NCBI GenBank assembly: GCA_025153775.1
Contig: JAOALC010000004.1
Location: forward strand, 186,001 to 250,000
DNA length: 64,000 bases
Direction of reading: 5' to 3'
DNA from: SAR92 clade bacterium H231
Lineage (GTDB): Bacteria > Pseudomonadota > Gammaproteobacteria > Pseudomonadales > Porticoccaceae
Shown: piece by piece, positions 17,801-26,026 of the stretch
Layout of the letters: the number at the start of each line of letters is the position of its first letter
Position numbering within the stretch: position 1 is the first letter of the stretch
The notes under the pieces: generated by a model
What the model was told of the DNA's origin: nothing
Seen by the model: the letters and a program-made list of their open reading frames with translations, nothing else
Database searches by the model: none
Program-made: the position numbers and the translations under genes

Positions 17801-20179
17801 TTGAAGATAGGCACCAACATAACGGCAAGCATTGCCGCCAACAGCCTCGCTAAGAACGAGCGAGCCATGGCGCAATCTATGCAGCGACTGTCCACAGGGC
17901 TGAGAATCAACTCAGCTGCTGATGATGCCGCTGGGCTGGCTATCGCCTCAAGAATGACAAGTCAGGCCAGAGGACTAGATCAGGCTGTCCAGAATGCCAA
18001 TGATGCGATAGGTATGATTCAGACAGCAGACGGTGCAGTTGCCAGCGTGACAGCTATGTTGCAGAGAATGCGAGAGCTGTCTGTTCAGGCTGCGAATGAC
18101 ACTAATACCAGCAAGGATAGATCATCACTGGATTTAGAGTATCAGGCACTTAAAGCAGAGATAGAAAGAGTCTTTAACAACACCCAGTGGAATGGTGAAA
18201 ATCTCCTAGACGGCTCCCATTTTGGTAGTACCACATCATTCCAAGTGGGTGCCAATGCCTCACAGACTATTGATTTAACCTTGGGCAGCGCCTCTATCAG
18301 TAGCCTGGGGGGCACCGCCAACTACGGAACTCACCCTTCTGCTGCACCAGCACTGACTCAGGTAAGTGCGCCAGTGACTGATGTCTCGCTGAATGCAACG
18401 GGAACCTGGACTCAACGCGGTACGGACTTAGACGGCGAAAGCGCCGGTGATCACCATGGATTTTCAGTTTCTCTAAGCCACGATGGCAATATTTTAGCCG
18501 TTGGTGCTCTAAACAATGACGACAATGGCACAGACTCAGGTCAAGCCAGAGTCTATTCATGGAACGGATCAGCTTGGCAGCAAATGGGTTCGGATATAGA
18601 TGGCCTGTCCAGCTATAACTACGACGGCCATTCGGTGAATCTGAGTGATGATGGCCTGACTCTGGCTGTGGGTGCGATACAACCGGGGGGTGCAGCGGGT
18701 AGCACGCGGGTGTTCACATGGGATGCATCTAACTCTCAGTGGATCGCAAAGGGCGCAACCATAAGTGGGGAAGGAATTGGGGATAGAAGTGGCAACAATG
18801 TAATCCTTAGCGCCGATGGCAATATACTTGCAATCGCAGCCAACCTTGGTGAGGGTACCGCGGGCGCAGACAGTGGCTACGTCAGAATATTTAGCTGGGA
18901 TGGTACGGCCTGGGTTCAACTAGGGCTTAATATAAATGGAGAGGCTACTAATGATCGCAGCGGGTCTAGCATTAGTCTGAGCGAGGATGGCAGCATTGTG
19001 GCCATAGGAGCTGCATATAATGATGGCAATGGCTCTGACTCTGGTCATGTCCGAGTTTATAAATGGAATGGCACCTCATGGAACAAGCTTGGCAATGATA
19101 TAGATGGCGAATCAGCTTACGATTATTCATATTTTGTTAGTCTTAGTCTCGATGGAGAAACCTTGGCTATAGGTGCACCATTAGCCAAAGATGGAAGTGG
19201 TACTGCTACTGGGCACACTAGAGTCGTTAAATGGGATGGATCGGATTGGGTGCAGCTGGGCTCTGATATCGATGGAGATGCCGCCAATGACTCCAGCGGC
19301 TGGCAGGTAAGCTTAAATGATGACGGCACCATTGTTACTGCCGTAGCTCCCTCACATGATAACAGCACCGGTCATGCCAAAGTCTATAAGTGGGACGGAA
19401 CAAATTGGGTGCAGCTGGGTAATGACATAGATGGTGAGGCTGTCGGCGATTCAACCAGATCTGTCAGCACCAATGCCTATGGCAATACCATTGCACTTGG
19501 CAGCCGCTACAATGATGGTAGCGCTGATGACGCTGGACATGTGAGGGTCTACGATTGGCCTTCTACCACTACCTATACCGCTGGAGTGAGCCAGCTAGAC
19601 TTTAATGATTTGGATCTGGTCTTAGGCGACCGGGTTATTATCAATATCACTGGTGGCTCTCAGGTAGAGGCATTTATGGAATCTAGCGGCTTGGATGGGC
19701 TGCTATCCAATATCAGCGCTCAAATTGCAGCGCAGACCAATCTGTATAGCGGAGCAAGTGCGACCGCTGGGGTGATCAGCATTACAGGGCTTGCGGATGG
19801 CAATGCTGTATCGGGCTTAAGTGTCAGCCTTGAGCGAAGTGGTTACAGCACCAGTGACGCTATAGAATCGACTGAGCTCAGTTCTGTTGCATCAGCCTCA
19901 ACTTCTCTGGCCACAATAGACCGGGCTATTACTCAGATCAGCGGGCAAAGAGCAGGCTTCGGTGCAATTATGAATCGCATTGAATATGCCATTGATAGTC
20001 TCTCGACCATGTCTACCCAATCCAAAGCATCTCTCAGTAGAATTCAAGATGCCGATTATGCAAGAGAGACCACTGAATTGGCACGCACTCAGATTATCCA
20101 GCAGGCGGCGACTGCTATGCTGGCACAGGCCAACCAGCAGTCTAAAGTTGTTATGGATATTCTTAACTGGGATAACTAA
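17801..20179 (+). CDS. fliC: Flagellin carrying a seven-bladed beta-propeller in its variable region
   Basis: A 792-residue flagellin. The N-terminal D0/D1 region is canonical (MQRLSTGLRINSAADDAAGL, residues 27-46, and MIQTADGA, 72-79), as is the C-terminal D1/D0 region (RIEYAIDSL, then IQDADYARETTELA, ending QSKVVMDILNWDN). The middle, about residues 201-588 (18401-19564), is not a normal D2/D3 insert. It is seven consecutive repeats of 53-57 residues. Each opens with W-x-x-x-G-x-x-I-x-G-E, contains SLSxDGxxLAIGA, and ends G-H-V-R-V-Y-x-W-x-G. They resemble the FG-GAP/integrin-like propeller repeats of cell-surface proteins. Residues 589-690 form a second linker domain. Start is a TTG with a weak GGA upstream, chosen because the flagellin N-terminus begins there. 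No other flagellar gene is in the window. Inferred role is filament subunit with a surface-displayed binding domain. Confidence 0.9.
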   Translation: MKIGTNITASIAANSLAKNERAMAQSMQRLSTGLRINSAADDAAGLAIASRMTSQARGLDQAVQNANDAIGMIQTADGAVASVTAMLQRMRELSVQAANDTNTSKDRSSLDLEYQALKAEIERVFNNTQWNGENLLDGSHFGSTTSFQVGANASQTIDLTLGSASISSLGGTANYGTHPSAAPALTQVSAPVTDVSLNATGTWTQRGTDLDGESAGDHHGFSVSLSHDGNILAVGALNNDDNGTDSGQARVYSWNGSAWQQMGSDIDGLSSYNYDGHSVNLSDDGLTLAVGAIQPGGAAGSTRVFTWDASNSQWIAKGATISGEGIGDRSGNNVILSADGNILAIAANLGEGTAGADSGYVRIFSWDGTAWVQLGLNINGEATNDRSGSSISLSEDGSIVAIGAAYNDGNGSDSGHVRVYKWNGTSWNKLGNDIDGESAYDYSYFVSLSLDGETLAIGAPLAKDGSGTATGHTRVVKWDGSDWVQLGSDIDGDAANDSSGWQVSLNDDGTIVTAVAPSHDNSTGHAKVYKWDGTNWVQLGNDIDGEAVGDSTRSVSTNAYGNTIALGSRYNDGSADDAGHVRVYDWPSTTTYTAGVSQLDFNDLDLVLGDRVIINITGGSQVEAFMESSGLDGLLSNISAQIAAQTNLYSGASATAGVISITGLADGNAVSGLSVSLERSGYSTSDAIESTELSSVASASTSLATIDRAITQISGQRAGFGAIMNRIEYAIDSLSTMSTQSKASLSRIQDADYARETTELARTQIIQQAATAMLAQANQQSKVVMDILNWDN

Positions 20180-20392
20180 ATAACCCTCACAGCTTGCAGA
20201 AAAGCAGCTGTCCCATCAGGGCCGACATGGAGAAACCAGAGTGCCCAGCTAATGTATGTGCAGCCTAAGGCGCGTCCATCCACCGCAGACTAATAAATGA
20301 TCCAATCAAAATCAGCTGCCGTACGGACTATTAAGACACACCAATAAAAAATAGATTGAATTAACTCAACAGAACAAAAAAAGGGTGATCAA

Positions 20393-20695
20393 ATGAAAAC
20401 TAAACTAGCATTTTTATGGTTTTACGACTGTTACAACGCCGTTATGGACCACAACAAAAATCCCCTGCGCAATATTCCCGATCCCGTGTCACGCATGTGG
20501 ATAATGACTGTGCTTGCCTGGATGTGGTCGGTGGTATTTGGTGCCTACCTGGGAAGCGTTATCTATATGGGCATTAGCATTGCGTCCCACTTTATACTGA
20601 TATTTATGGTCGCTTTCACCGCCGCTGTCTTCTACGACGCTGAAAAGCGCCATGATAGCTGGCTTCTGCAGTTGCGCGCCGCCCAACAGGGGTAA
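20393..20695 (+). CDS. Small membrane protein of unknown function
   Basis: One hundred residues with two hydrophobic segments (about residues 36-56 and 58-80) and a charged C-terminal tail (YDAEKRHDSW). A GGGTGATC sequence precedes the ATG. The stop is directly followed by the ATG of the DUF1244 gene, so the two are probably co-transcribed. I do not recognise a family. Confidence 0.6.
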   Translation: MKTKLAFLWFYDCYNAVMDHNKNPLRNIPDPVSRMWIMTVLAWMWSVVFGAYLGSVIYMGISIASHFILIFMVAFTAAVFYDAEKRHDSWLLQLRAAQQG

Positions 20696-21004
20696 ATGCT
20701 CCATATTATGCCGCAACCCCATGAGCGCACTGAGCTCGAAGCCGCAACATTTCGGCGGCTTCTCCAGCATCTTGATGAACACAAAGAGGTGCAAAATATC
20801 GACCTGATGATTCTCGCCGACTTTTGCCGCAACTGCCTGGGCAAATGGTATGGAAAGGCTGCTGAGGATTTGGGGATAGAGATAGGCGCTGAGGAGGCGC
20901 GGGAGGCTATCTACGGCATGCCCTACAGTGAATGGAAGCAAAAACACCAACTTCCAGCCACTGCAGACCAGTTGCAGGCCCTAGCCAATCGGCAGAAAAG
21001 TTAA
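20696..21004 (+). CDS. DUF1244 family protein
   Basis: 102 residues matching the conserved small proteobacterial DUF1244 family: TFRRLLQHLDEH, VQNIDLMILADFCRNCLGKW, and AREAIYGMPYSEWK. The cysteine pair in FCRNC is invariant in the family, whose function is not established. An internal ATG five codons in (MPQPHERT) is an alternative start. The last 4 bases overlap the end of the convergent cysK gene. Confidence 0.85.
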   Translation: MLHIMPQPHERTELEAATFRRLLQHLDEHKEVQNIDLMILADFCRNCLGKWYGKAAEDLGIEIGAEEAREAIYGMPYSEWKQKHQLPATADQLQALANRQKS

Positions 21005-22077
21005 TCGATTAAGTGGAAGCCCGGCGTGGAATGGGAGAGAGCTACCTCCTGTTCATCCATGCCCTCGGCAACATCTTCAAATAGAGGCGAGGATAGGTAG
21101 CGCTCTCCGGTATCTGGCAGCATACAGAGAATTACTGTTCCCGGCTGCGCATTTCTGGCTATATCTAGGGCCACAGCGAAGGTAGAGCCACCGGATATAC
21201 CGGTAAAGATGCCCTCTTTTTGCGCCAACATCTTTGAAGCCTCAATGCCATCCTGACCTCCAATGGGCACCAGTAGATCAAAGCGTTTATTATCTATAGA
21301 TTCCTGAAGTACCGCTGGAATAAAGTCTGGTGTCCAGCCCTGAATCATATGGGGTTCAAAGGCCGGGTGACTGCCCACAGGAGAGCCATTAGTGCTGCGC
21401 TCCTGACTGATGCCACTATCGATTAATTGGGCATTGGCTGGCTCGCTGAGCACAATCTTAGTCTCTGGCCGCCGCTCCCTGAGCACCTTGGCCACACCGG
21501 AAAAGGTGCCTCCCGTGCCGTAGCCTGTCACCCAATAGTCCAGTCGATCGCCCTCAAAGTCGGCGAGAATCTCTTGAGCCGTGGTATTTTGGTGAATTTT
21601 GGCATTGGCATCGGTCTCAAACTGGCGAGCCAGAAACCAGCCATTGGCCTCAGCCAGCTCTACCGCCTTGAGATAACAACCCATAGCCTTATCTTCTTTA
21701 GGGGTTAGAATCACCTTGGCGCCGAGAAAGCGCATCAGCTTGCGACGCTCTATGGACACACTAGTGGGCATGGTGGCCACAAAGGGGTAGCCTTTTGCCG
21801 CACAGACCATAGCCAGACCCACGCCTGTATTGCCGCTGGTTGCTTCAACCACTGTCTGCCCTGGCAGCAACTGACCGCTGCGTTCAGCCTCCTCAATAAT
21901 GCTGATAGCCAGGCGATCCTTGACCGAACCCCCAGGGTTAAAAAATTCTGCTTTGACATAGAGCCGCACAGCCTCTGGCACTGAACTTTTGACCTGTACA
22001 CAGGGTGTATCGCCAATGGTATCCAAAATACTATCGTACAACCTGCCGCGTCCCACTGTGGTTCTTGACTGATCCAT
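21001..22077 (-). CDS. cysK: Cysteine synthase A
   Basis: A 358-residue PLP enzyme that makes L-cysteine from O-acetylserine and sulfide. The PLP lysine is in NPGGSVKDR (about residue 53), the substrate loop is TSGNTG (about 84-89), the phosphate loop GTGGTFSG lies near 187-194, and the C-terminal ISGGST motif is present. It is about 35 residues longer than E. coli CysK, with a short N-terminal extension and extra residues around STNGSPVGSHPAF, as in plant-like or cystathionine-synthase-related members. It stands alone on the minus strand. Confidence 0.92.
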   Translation of the reverse strand: MDQSRTTVGRGRLYDSILDTIGDTPCVQVKSSVPEAVRLYVKAEFFNPGGSVKDRLAISIIEEAERSGQLLPGQTVVEATSGNTGVGLAMVCAAKGYPFVATMPTSVSIERRKLMRFLGAKVILTPKEDKAMGCYLKAVELAEANGWFLARQFETDANAKIHQNTTAQEILADFEGDRLDYWVTGYGTGGTFSGVAKVLRERRPETKIVLSEPANAQLIDSGISQERSTNGSPVGSHPAFEPHMIQGWTPDFIPAVLQESIDNKRFDLLVPIGGQDGIEASKMLAQKEGIFTGISGGSTFAVALDIARNAQPGTVILCMLPDTGERYLSSPLFEDVAEGMDEQEVALSHSTPGFHLID

Positions 22078-22157
22078 AATTGCCTGCCCTTGTTTTATTT
22101 CATATCAGAGAGTTGTCTAACCAACTTACTTTCAGGGGGAATCTTAAAACAAAGGGC

Positions 22158-22715
22158 TCAGTTGTAAAAGCCAATCTCGGCAACATCAATTTCGGCGCTA
22201 TGATCTCTACCATAGGCCAGCACACCTATGCTGCGAATACTGCCGGGCACTAGGGACTTGCGCAGCCAGGAGCCGGAACCCTTGAAATCCGCAAGGGGCA
22301 ACCGGACTATCTGCCAGTCGCCAGAGGTCTCAAAGCCAGCCTGATAGTACTGCCAGGGTAACACCGTGCCCGAGGTGCGCAGGTGAATAAAATATTGCTG
22401 TGAATTGCCGCGAACTTTTAAATAAACACCGGTTGCGGAGCTTACAGAACCCTTGGCTATAGAGCGGCGAATCTGTATAAAACCACCGTTATTGTCAGTG
22501 GATACCTCACCCGTCATATGCGCGTAGCTCTCGCCGTCTCGGTCTATATAGTCCACAGTGCCAACAGAAACACCACCCATCACCTGGTCGCTAAAATAGG
22601 CCCATGCCTGCCGGGATTGTGCATCAAAATTATCAATCATTAGCTTATCTGCGCTCAGTGTGGATACAGGGGCAATTAGTAACAGCGAGAGAATAGACGC
22701 TTTGAATTTGTTCAT
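22158..22715 (-). CDS. CIA30-family secreted protein
   Basis: 185 residues with a signal peptide (about residues 1-22) and a jelly-roll domain of the CIA30 type (complex I intermediate-associated protein 30). Characteristic segments are FSDQVMGGVSVG, GGFIQIRR, YFIHLRTSGT, and a late IRSIGVLAYGRD. In mitochondria CIA30 assists complex I assembly. The role of the exported bacterial versions is unknown; the fold also resembles carbohydrate-binding modules. The following DUF2805 gene is on the same strand. Confidence 0.82.
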   Translation of the reverse strand: MNKFKASILSLLLIAPVSTLSADKLMIDNFDAQSRQAWAYFSDQVMGGVSVGTVDYIDRDGESYAHMTGEVSTDNNGGFIQIRRSIAKGSVSSATGVYLKVRGNSQQYFIHLRTSGTVLPWQYYQAGFETSGDWQIVRLPLADFKGSGSWLRKSLVPGSIRSIGVLAYGRDHSAEIDVAEIGFYN

Positions 22716-22734
22716 AACAGGCTCCGAGGAAGGC

Positions 22735-23016
22735 TTAGCGTTTATATTGAGTAGGACAATAGCCCCTGCTCACATCTGGCGAGCGCAGAGACTGGTGTTT
22801 TGTTTTTCGACTGGTAACCCGCTTGCGCCACAGACGAAAAGAACGGGCTTTCACCTGCTGACGCATCAGACTGATTACCGCAGACTCATTGAGTCCAAAA
22901 TTAAACTCAATGGCCTCAAATGGTGTGCGGTCCTCCCAGGCCATCTCGACGATGCGCGACAGCTCCGAGGGACTAAAATCTCTCACCAGGGGGTTTTTAA
23001 CTGCAGATTCTGGCAT
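22735..23016 (-). CDS. DUF2805 family (TIGR03643) protein
   Basis: A start at 23016 gives 93 residues beginning MPESAV. The longer frame from 23127 would begin inside a terminator hairpin (23094-23117), which argues against it. The conserved core is LSRIVEMAWEDRTPFEAIEF and LMRQQVKARSFRLWRKRV, an HTH-like arrangement found in this small family. Function is unknown. No strong Shine-Dalgarno sequence is seen. Confidence 0.8.
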   Translation of the reverse strand: MPESAVKNPLVRDFSPSELSRIVEMAWEDRTPFEAIEFNFGLNESAVISLMRQQVKARSFRLWRKRVTSRKTKHQSLRSPDVSRGYCPTQYKR

Positions 23017-23087
23017 AACTAGACTGGCCTGAGCTGATATTGTCCCAGTTTTACGCACTGGGGATAGCTTTGTATCAGGCTCTATAT

Positions 23088-23117
23088 AAGAAAGCCCGCC
23101 ATCAGCAGATGACGGGC
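23088..23117 (-). terminator. Intrinsic terminator of the GAF-protein operon
   Basis: On the minus strand GCCCGTCATC pairs with GATGGCGGGC around a TGCT loop, followed by TTTCTT. It lies 26 bases past the stop of the 64-residue gene at 23143. Confidence 0.75.
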
Positions 23118-23142
23118 CATTAACCAATAGGTTTCATGGTGC

Positions 23143-23337
23143 TCAAGAGCTCATAAGGCCAAACTTCTTGAGTAATGAGAGATCGCGCTTTACCCCCTCT
23201 TCTATATGGGATTCGATCAAATTGACACGCTGCTTGGTAAAGCTGTCTGGCACCACTTTTACGGCAACCAGTTTTTTGGGTTTCTCGCTGCTAGCTTTTT
23301 GCTCCTCAGTCCCGCTTTTCTTTTTAGCTAATGACAT
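23143..23337 (-). CDS. Small basic hypothetical protein
   Basis: 64 residues, lysine- and serine-rich at the N-terminus (AKKKSGTEEQKASSEKPKK) and helical at the C-terminus (LIESHIEEGVKRDLSLLKKF). Its start is one base after the stop of the membrane GAF gene and a terminator follows it, so the two form a compact operon. No family recognised. Confidence 0.6.
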   Translation of the reverse strand: MSLAKKKSGTEEQKASSEKPKKLVAVKVVPDSFTKQRVNLIESHIEEGVKRDLSLLKKFGLMSS

Positions 23338-23338
23338 T

Positions 23339-24268
23339 CTAATCTCCTTTCAATAGCCTCAGGCTGTGTTCTAACCCCAGTCGCAAGCCGAATTGATCAT
23401 ACAACCACTTGTAATAATCCTCTCGACCTGCAGTAAAATAATTAACCTTACTTGCCTTGATACACAATACGTAGGGATAACTTCTCGACGGCCTATGGTA
23501 AATAGGATAGCAGAGAACTGAGCCCTTCTCGCTTTCCTCAAACATATGGTAGTGCTGGTCGACAGTTTTTTCTGCTTCTTTTTGAATATCTGGGATCACC
23601 ACCACAGATTTGGTTGCCACGCAGTGCCTCAACGCGCTATCAGGGCAGTCGAGCTCAGAGATATCATGCCTTGGAGGCTCTCCCCCATGGGTATACCAAC
23701 TCAAAAGCTCCCCCTCGGGCCCAATCTCTGCGAGACGCACATCAAAACCGACATTGCCGGAGATTTTCTCCAGAAATTTCCAAATAGTATTCACAGTAAA
23801 ATAGATCTGCTGGTCCGGCTGATTAATTGATTTAAACAGCTGTCCCGGGTCGCTGTTATCACCTTTGCTTAAAAATGTCTCACATTCACCGCCAATACGG
23901 TCAGATTTGATACCCACAATATCTTCGAAAGCCTCTTTTAAAATGAGCGCATCTTCCAATTTTAAAATGCCACTTTTTTTAGCTATGGCATTGGCGATCT
24001 TGGGCAAAAAATTATAGACAGCTAAAAACAGTACCGCGCCTAAAAAAAGTCCTAGGCTGTAACTTGAAAGCCATTGAACAACTGAGACTGAGAGATTCTG
24101 ATTTAAGACGGCAGCAACCGGCTCTCTGGTAAAATATAAGAACAGTAAAATCGGCAGGACATTGAGCACCGCCATTAGGATCACAACCCAGGGGCGATCT
24201 ATGTAATCGACAAAAGAAAGGAAACGCTGGGTCCATCTTCCGTTTATTTTATGACTGATATTGCTCAA
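23339..24268 (-). CDS. Membrane-anchored GAF-like sensor protein
   Basis: 309 residues. Two hydrophobic segments (about 31-48 and 69-90) are followed by a cytoplasmic region. Residues about 160-300 have the look of a GAF domain (FDVRLAEIGPEGELLSWY, SVVVIPDIQKEAE, KGSVLCYPI, YVLCIKASK). No kinase, GGDEF, EAL or HTH output domain is present, so any signal must pass through a partner. The 64-residue gene immediately downstream is the obvious candidate. The domain assignment is by pattern, not by search. Confidence 0.6.
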   Translation of the reverse strand: MSNISHKINGRWTQRFLSFVDYIDRPWVVILMAVLNVLPILLFLYFTREPVAAVLNQNLSVSVVQWLSSYSLGLFLGAVLFLAVYNFLPKIANAIAKKSGILKLEDALILKEAFEDIVGIKSDRIGGECETFLSKGDNSDPGQLFKSINQPDQQIYFTVNTIWKFLEKISGNVGFDVRLAEIGPEGELLSWYTHGGEPPRHDISELDCPDSALRHCVATKSVVVIPDIQKEAEKTVDQHYHMFEESEKGSVLCYPIYHRPSRSYPYVLCIKASKVNYFTAGREDYYKWLYDQFGLRLGLEHSLRLLKGD

Positions 24269-24541
24269 GCAATTTCCCTGTCATCTATAGCGGCGTTTGC
24301 CTAAGTATATTCAAGGAAATGGCAGTCTGCAGATTATTTTTCGCTGCCATACAGTCTAAGGACAAAATGGCCCGCCAGATCCAGGAGCTGAGTCCCAAAA
24401 TCAGCCGCCCTACACCCCCGTAAACCAGAATATTATTTTGCAAAAAAAACCATTATAGTCTCAGTACAAAAATAAAAATCCTTTCCGCCAAGGCCCCAAG
24501 CCATGGGCTCATAAAAATAAGCGGATCAATGGAGGCACAGA

Positions 24542-25720
24542 ATGGCCACTTACTCAATTAAAGATGCCCAGAAAGGGCTTATTAGCTATAACGACAAAAA
24601 ACGCTACCTGTGGCTTATCTCTGTGTTTATGCCGGTCTTTCCGCTAATGGGCGTGTTTATTTTTTATCGGACCGGTGTTGAATGGACGCTCTGCCTGCCA
24701 CTGCTGCTGAATTATACGCTGATGCCACTGCTCGACTGGCTGATTGGCAGTGACAGCAACAACCCTCCTGAGGAGCTGGTGCCCCAGCTGGAAGCCGACA
24801 AATACTACCGCTACCTAACCTACTTAACCGTGCCACTGCACTTTGTAACCCTATGTATCTTCGCCTATGTGGTGGGTACCAATGATCTCAGCTGGTGGTC
24901 AATTTTAGTCACCGCTATCATTGCTGGCGGTTACAGTGGGCTGGGTATTAATACAGCCCATGAACTGGGACACAAGCAAACTGGAATTGAGAAGTTACTG
25001 GCTAAAATTACTCTGGCTGTGCCCGCCTATGGGCATTTTTGCGTGGAGCACAACCGCGGGCATCATGTGCTGGTGGCCACCCCTGATGATCCTGCTAGTT
25101 CGCGCTTGGGTGAGTCAATCTATGCCTTTACCCTGCGCGAGATTCCCGGCACCTTTAAGCGCGGCTGGGAGCTTGAAAAGTCGCGCCTGCAAAAACAGGG
25201 CAAACAGGCCTGGTCGATCGACAATGAAATTCTCCAATCCTACGCTATAAGTGCAGTTCTGCAGGGTGCCCTGGTCTATGCCTTTGGCTGGATCATGGTG
25301 CCGTTTTTAGCCGTGCACAATGTCTGGGCCTGGTATCAGCTGACATCCGCTAACTATATCGAGCACTATGGTCTGCTGCGCGAGAAAAAAGACAATGGCC
25401 GCTATGAGCGCTGTCAGCCCCACCATTCTTGGAACGCCAACTATATTATGAGCAATCTGGCGCTGTTTCATTTAGAGCGGCATTCAGATCATCATGCCAA
25501 CCCTATTCGTCGCTATCAGAGTCTGCGCAACTTTGAAGACATACCAGAACTGCCCAATGGTTACTATGGAATGTACTTACTGGCCTATATTCCCTGGCTT
25601 TGGTTTAAGGTGATGGATCATCGGGTTCTTGAGCTGCCCCATATTCAGGGCGACCTATCCAAGGTGAATATCTGCCCCAGCAAACGGGAGTCCATTTTCG
25701 CCAAATACGGCTCCAATTAA
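24542..25720 (+). CDS. alkB: Alkane 1-monooxygenase
   Basis: A 392-residue integral-membrane di-iron hydroxylase that converts medium-chain n-alkanes to 1-alkanols. The histidine boxes of the AlkB family are all present: HELGH (residues 140-144), EHNRGHH (169-175) and LERHSDHHANP near residue 310, plus the NYIEHYGL signature near residue 272. Six hydrophobic segments are visible, and the length is typical. A GGAGG precedes the ATG closely. Rubredoxin and rubredoxin reductase are not in the window. The TonB receptor directly downstream may help uptake of hydrophobic substrate. Confidence 0.96.
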   Translation: MATYSIKDAQKGLISYNDKKRYLWLISVFMPVFPLMGVFIFYRTGVEWTLCLPLLLNYTLMPLLDWLIGSDSNNPPEELVPQLEADKYYRYLTYLTVPLHFVTLCIFAYVVGTNDLSWWSILVTAIIAGGYSGLGINTAHELGHKQTGIEKLLAKITLAVPAYGHFCVEHNRGHHVLVATPDDPASSRLGESIYAFTLREIPGTFKRGWELEKSRLQKQGKQAWSIDNEILQSYAISAVLQGALVYAFGWIMVPFLAVHNVWAWYQLTSANYIEHYGLLREKKDNGRYERCQPHHSWNANYIMSNLALFHLERHSDHHANPIRRYQSLRNFEDIPELPNGYYGMYLLAYIPWLWFKVMDHRVLELPHIQGDLSKVNICPSKRESIFAKYGSN

Positions 25721-26026
25721 GCCCCTGCCCTCCCAGTTGCCAACCTACCCATTAACTGCCACCTTGGGCAGTTTTGGGCGCTGGGTGGCAATTTTGACCA
25801 TTTCTCTTGATGTCTATATGGCATAGTTCGTCCGAATTTACAGTCTGACAGGTAAAAACCACTCTAATTTTGCTTTATTTTGCACATAGGGGTTGATACT
25901 GATGGCTGTGGTCAATAGAGTGTCGCGCTGTCGCCTGAAACACCGATATCTAGGGGCTTCAAGGCGGCACCCAACTTTAAAAAAATCCGACGCAAATCGG
26001 AATTATCTTCTACTTGAGGGAAAAAT
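25721..26026. other. alkB-TonB receptor intergenic region
   Basis: About 300 bases. AACTGCC (25754-25760) and GGCAGTT (25767-25773) form a small hairpin followed by short T-runs, a possible weak alkB terminator. A run of A residues and GAGGG just before 26027 is the ribosome-binding region of the receptor. Nothing else is recognised. Confidence 0.45.
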
